This document shows, piece by piece, positions 60,722-64,000 of a stretch of DNA of 64,000 nt. The notes under the pieces were generated by a model. The model was not told the DNA's origin. It saw nothing but the letters and a program-made list of their open reading frames with translations, and did not search any database. The stretch covers positions 1,054,001-1,118,000 of the forward strand of contig NZ_CP117866.1 of NCBI RefSeq assembly GCF_028736035.1, given 5' to 3'. Position 1 is the first letter of the stretch. Each line of letters opens with the position of its first letter. The position numbers and the translations under genes were made by a program. This DNA comes from Streptomyces sp. T12. GTDB lineage: Bacteria; Actinomycetota; Actinomycetes; Streptomycetales; Streptomycetaceae.

Positions 60722-61948
60722 TCAGGCGGCCTTCAGGGCGAGTGGCAGTGCACTCAGGCCGCTGAGGAAGTTGGAGTAGACGGGCTTCGCCGGGCCCGTC
60801 TGCTCCATCTCCGCCACCAGGTCGCGCAGTCCTGCCAGTACGGCGCCGATCTCCGCCCGGGCCAGGTAGGCGCCGAGGCAGAAGTGGGGGCCGTAGGCAA
60901 AGGTGACGTGCTTGTTGGGGGTGCGGTCCAGGCGCAGTTCGCCGGGGGCCTCGAAGATCCGCTCGTCGTGGTTGGCGGAGGCGTTCCAGACGGTGACGAT
61001 CTCCCCTGCCCTGATCGGCCGGCCGCCGACCTCGGTGTCGGTCGTCGCGGTGCGTCCCGAGTGCAGGGCGGGGGTCGTCCAGCGCAGGATCTCCTCGACG
61101 GCGGTGTCGATGCCGGCATCGCCCCGCTTCAGGGCCTGCCACTGGTCGGGGTGTTCCAGCAGGGCGAGGGCAGCACCCACCATGGACAGGCGGGCCGTCT
61201 CGTCGCCGCCGAGGATCAGGCTGTAGCAGTTGAGCATGATCTCGTCGTCGTCCAGCGGCAGCCCGTTCACCTCGCTGCCCGCGAGCAGCGCGATGACGTC
61301 CGCGTGGCCGCTGTCGCGCCGGTCGCGGGCGAGGTTGGCGAAGTAGAGCAGGATCTCGTTCTTGGCGATCCAGGCATCGGCGGCCGTACTGTCCGCCTCG
61401 TGCGAGCCCAGCGCGGAGGACGTCAGGCTCAGCACGTAGGCCCGGTCGCGGTCGGGTACGCCGAGCAGGTCGCAGATGGCGCCGAGGGGTATGCCGGCCG
61501 CCACGTCGGCGGCGAAGTCGCAGGTCCCCTTCTCCAGCGCGTCCCGCAGCAGCCGGGTCACGGTGCGCCGCACGCTCTCAACGATCGGCTCCAGGGCCCG
61601 CGGCGAGAACGCGGACATCAGGACGCGGCGCAGCCCGGCGTGCTTGGCCCCGTCGGTGATGGCGAGCATCCGGCCGGCCGCGGAGTCGCCGCCGGCGAGC
61701 AGCGTCTCCAGGACGTTGCCGCCCTCGGAGGTGAAGCGTGTGCTGTCCCGGTACACGGAGGTGACGTCGGCGTGCCGGGTCACCACCCAGAAGCCGGGGG
61801 CCGTGTCGGTGGCCGGGTTCCAGTGGACCGGCCGGTGCTCCCTCAGGTGGCGCCACACGGCGGCCAGGTCGCTCTCGGCGTGCAGCCGCGGATCGGCCAG
61901 GTTCAGCGTGTCGAGCTCTTCCGGCGCGATCGTCCGCCATGTGGTCAT
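60722..61948 (-). CDS. Cytochrome P450, probably NRPS-tailoring
   Basis: 408 residues. I-helix GGDET (247-251) with Thr as proton relay, ExxR (E286-R289), and heme loop FAYGPHFCLGAYLARAEI with Cys357. GGDET rather than AGxET is shared with P450s that hydroxylate amino acids bound to NRPS carrier proteins. GGAGGAAAACGGG precedes the ATG. Last gene of the NRPS-MbtH-P450 unit; beta-hydroxylation of a carrier-bound amino acid is the likely role. Confidence 0.88.
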   Translation of the reverse strand: MTTWRTIAPEELDTLNLADPRLHAESDLAAVWRHLREHRPVHWNPATDTAPGFWVVTRHADVTSVYRDSTRFTSEGGNVLETLLAGGDSAAGRMLAITDGAKHAGLRRVLMSAFSPRALEPIVESVRRTVTRLLRDALEKGTCDFAADVAAGIPLGAICDLLGVPDRDRAYVLSLTSSALGSHEADSTAADAWIAKNEILLYFANLARDRRDSGHADVIALLAGSEVNGLPLDDDEIMLNCYSLILGGDETARLSMVGAALALLEHPDQWQALKRGDAGIDTAVEEILRWTTPALHSGRTATTDTEVGGRPIRAGEIVTVWNASANHDERIFEAPGELRLDRTPNKHVTFAYGPHFCLGAYLARAEIGAVLAGLRDLVAEMEQTGPAKPVYSNFLSGLSALPLALKAA

Positions 61949-61984
61949 CCCGTTTTCCTCCCGTGTTCCGCTGTTCCCTGGTCC

Positions 61985-62193
61985 CTATTCGCCCATGGCC
62001 CGGATGAGGCTCTTCGGACGCATGTCGGTCCAGTGCTCCTCAACGTAGTCCAGGCACGACTGGCGGCCGGCGGCACCGTGGACGACGGTCCAGCCGGCCG
62101 GCACCTCGGCGAAGGCGGGCCACAGCGAGTGCTGGCCCTCGTCGTTCACCAGGACCAGGTGCTCCAGGGCGTCGTCGTCGAAGGGGTTGGTGG

Positions 62194-62197
<4 letters not shown>
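61985..62197 (-). CDS. MbtH family protein
   Basis: 70 residues ([38 protein letters not shown]...[17 protein letters not shown]) with the invariant Trp residues and NDE-x-QHSLWP motif of MbtH proteins, which bind and activate adenylation domains. ATG overlaps the NRPS stop (ATGA). Confidence 0.95.

Positions 62198-64000
<1,803 letters not shown>

Overview
The window looks like a chromosomal segment of a Streptomyces or close relative. GC is very high, codon third positions are G/C-rich, GTG starts are common, secreted proteins carry Tat or lipoprotein signals, and many gene families are typical of the genus (DUF5997, Dyp peroxidase, c-di-AMP riboswitch upstream of a secreted cell-wall protein, MbtH/NRPS). 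No tRNA, rRNA, CRISPR array or insertion sequence was seen.

Layout. 1-8.7 kb: 3' part of an Hsp90-like ATPase with C-terminal helical repeats, a Tat-secreted GH127-type beta-L-arabinofuranosidase with a LamG domain inside it, a divergent pair (LysR-type effector domain without its DNA-binding domain / DUF5997), a cytoplasmic Dyp-type peroxidase and a small unknown gene. 8.8-12.5 kb: the paaABCDE operon (phenylacetyl-CoA epoxidase), transcribed leftward, with a PaaR-like site upstream.

12.6-42.7 kb: a leftward run of 20 tightly packed or overlapping genes for a contractile injection system (eCIS, phage-tail-like). Reading in transcription order: sheath, inner tube, baseplate chaperone-like zinc protein, Pro/Ala-rich protein, DUF4255 tube terminator, AAA+ ATPase, small protein, a 2280-residue DUF4157 protein, a candidate immunity protein, tube-initiator protein, LysM protein, gpD/gp27-like hub, gpV/gp5-like spike, PAAR-like tip, gp25, two large baseplate J-type proteins, a beta-helix protein, a DUF6519 protein and a peptidoglycan amidase. 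The run ends at a perfect 17-bp hairpin. The most notable part is the DUF4157 giant. It has the layout of an exchangeable toxin: zincin-like N-terminus, long low-complexity linker, helical region and a C-terminal nuclease-like module. Its last ~400 codons and the next gene are clearly lower in GC than the rest, as expected for a horizontally exchanged toxin tip with its immunity gene, here translationally coupled within a structural eCIS operon.

43.3-48.7 kb: a rightward D-glucarate/galactarate-type operon (CUT1 ABC transporter binding protein and two permeases, KdgD-like dehydratase, glucarate dehydratase) behind a perfect 20-bp palindrome. 48.7-52.0 kb: a dienelactone-hydrolase-like gene and an F420/NADP oxidoreductase-like gene, divergent from a TetR regulator with a palindrome between them, then an epimerase/reductase. 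52.1-53.8 kb: a c-di-AMP (ydaO) riboswitch controls a secreted NlpC/P60-like protein whose catalytic cysteine appears to be lost. 53.9-60.7 kb: an inositol-like sugar locus (orphan ABC binding protein, LacI regulator, two TIM-barrel isomerases, MFS sugar porter, IolG-like dehydrogenase); the two promoters share a nearly identical operator. 60.7-64 kb: a leftward NRPS (partial) - MbtH - P450 segment, the edge of a non-ribosomal peptide cluster that runs off the right end.
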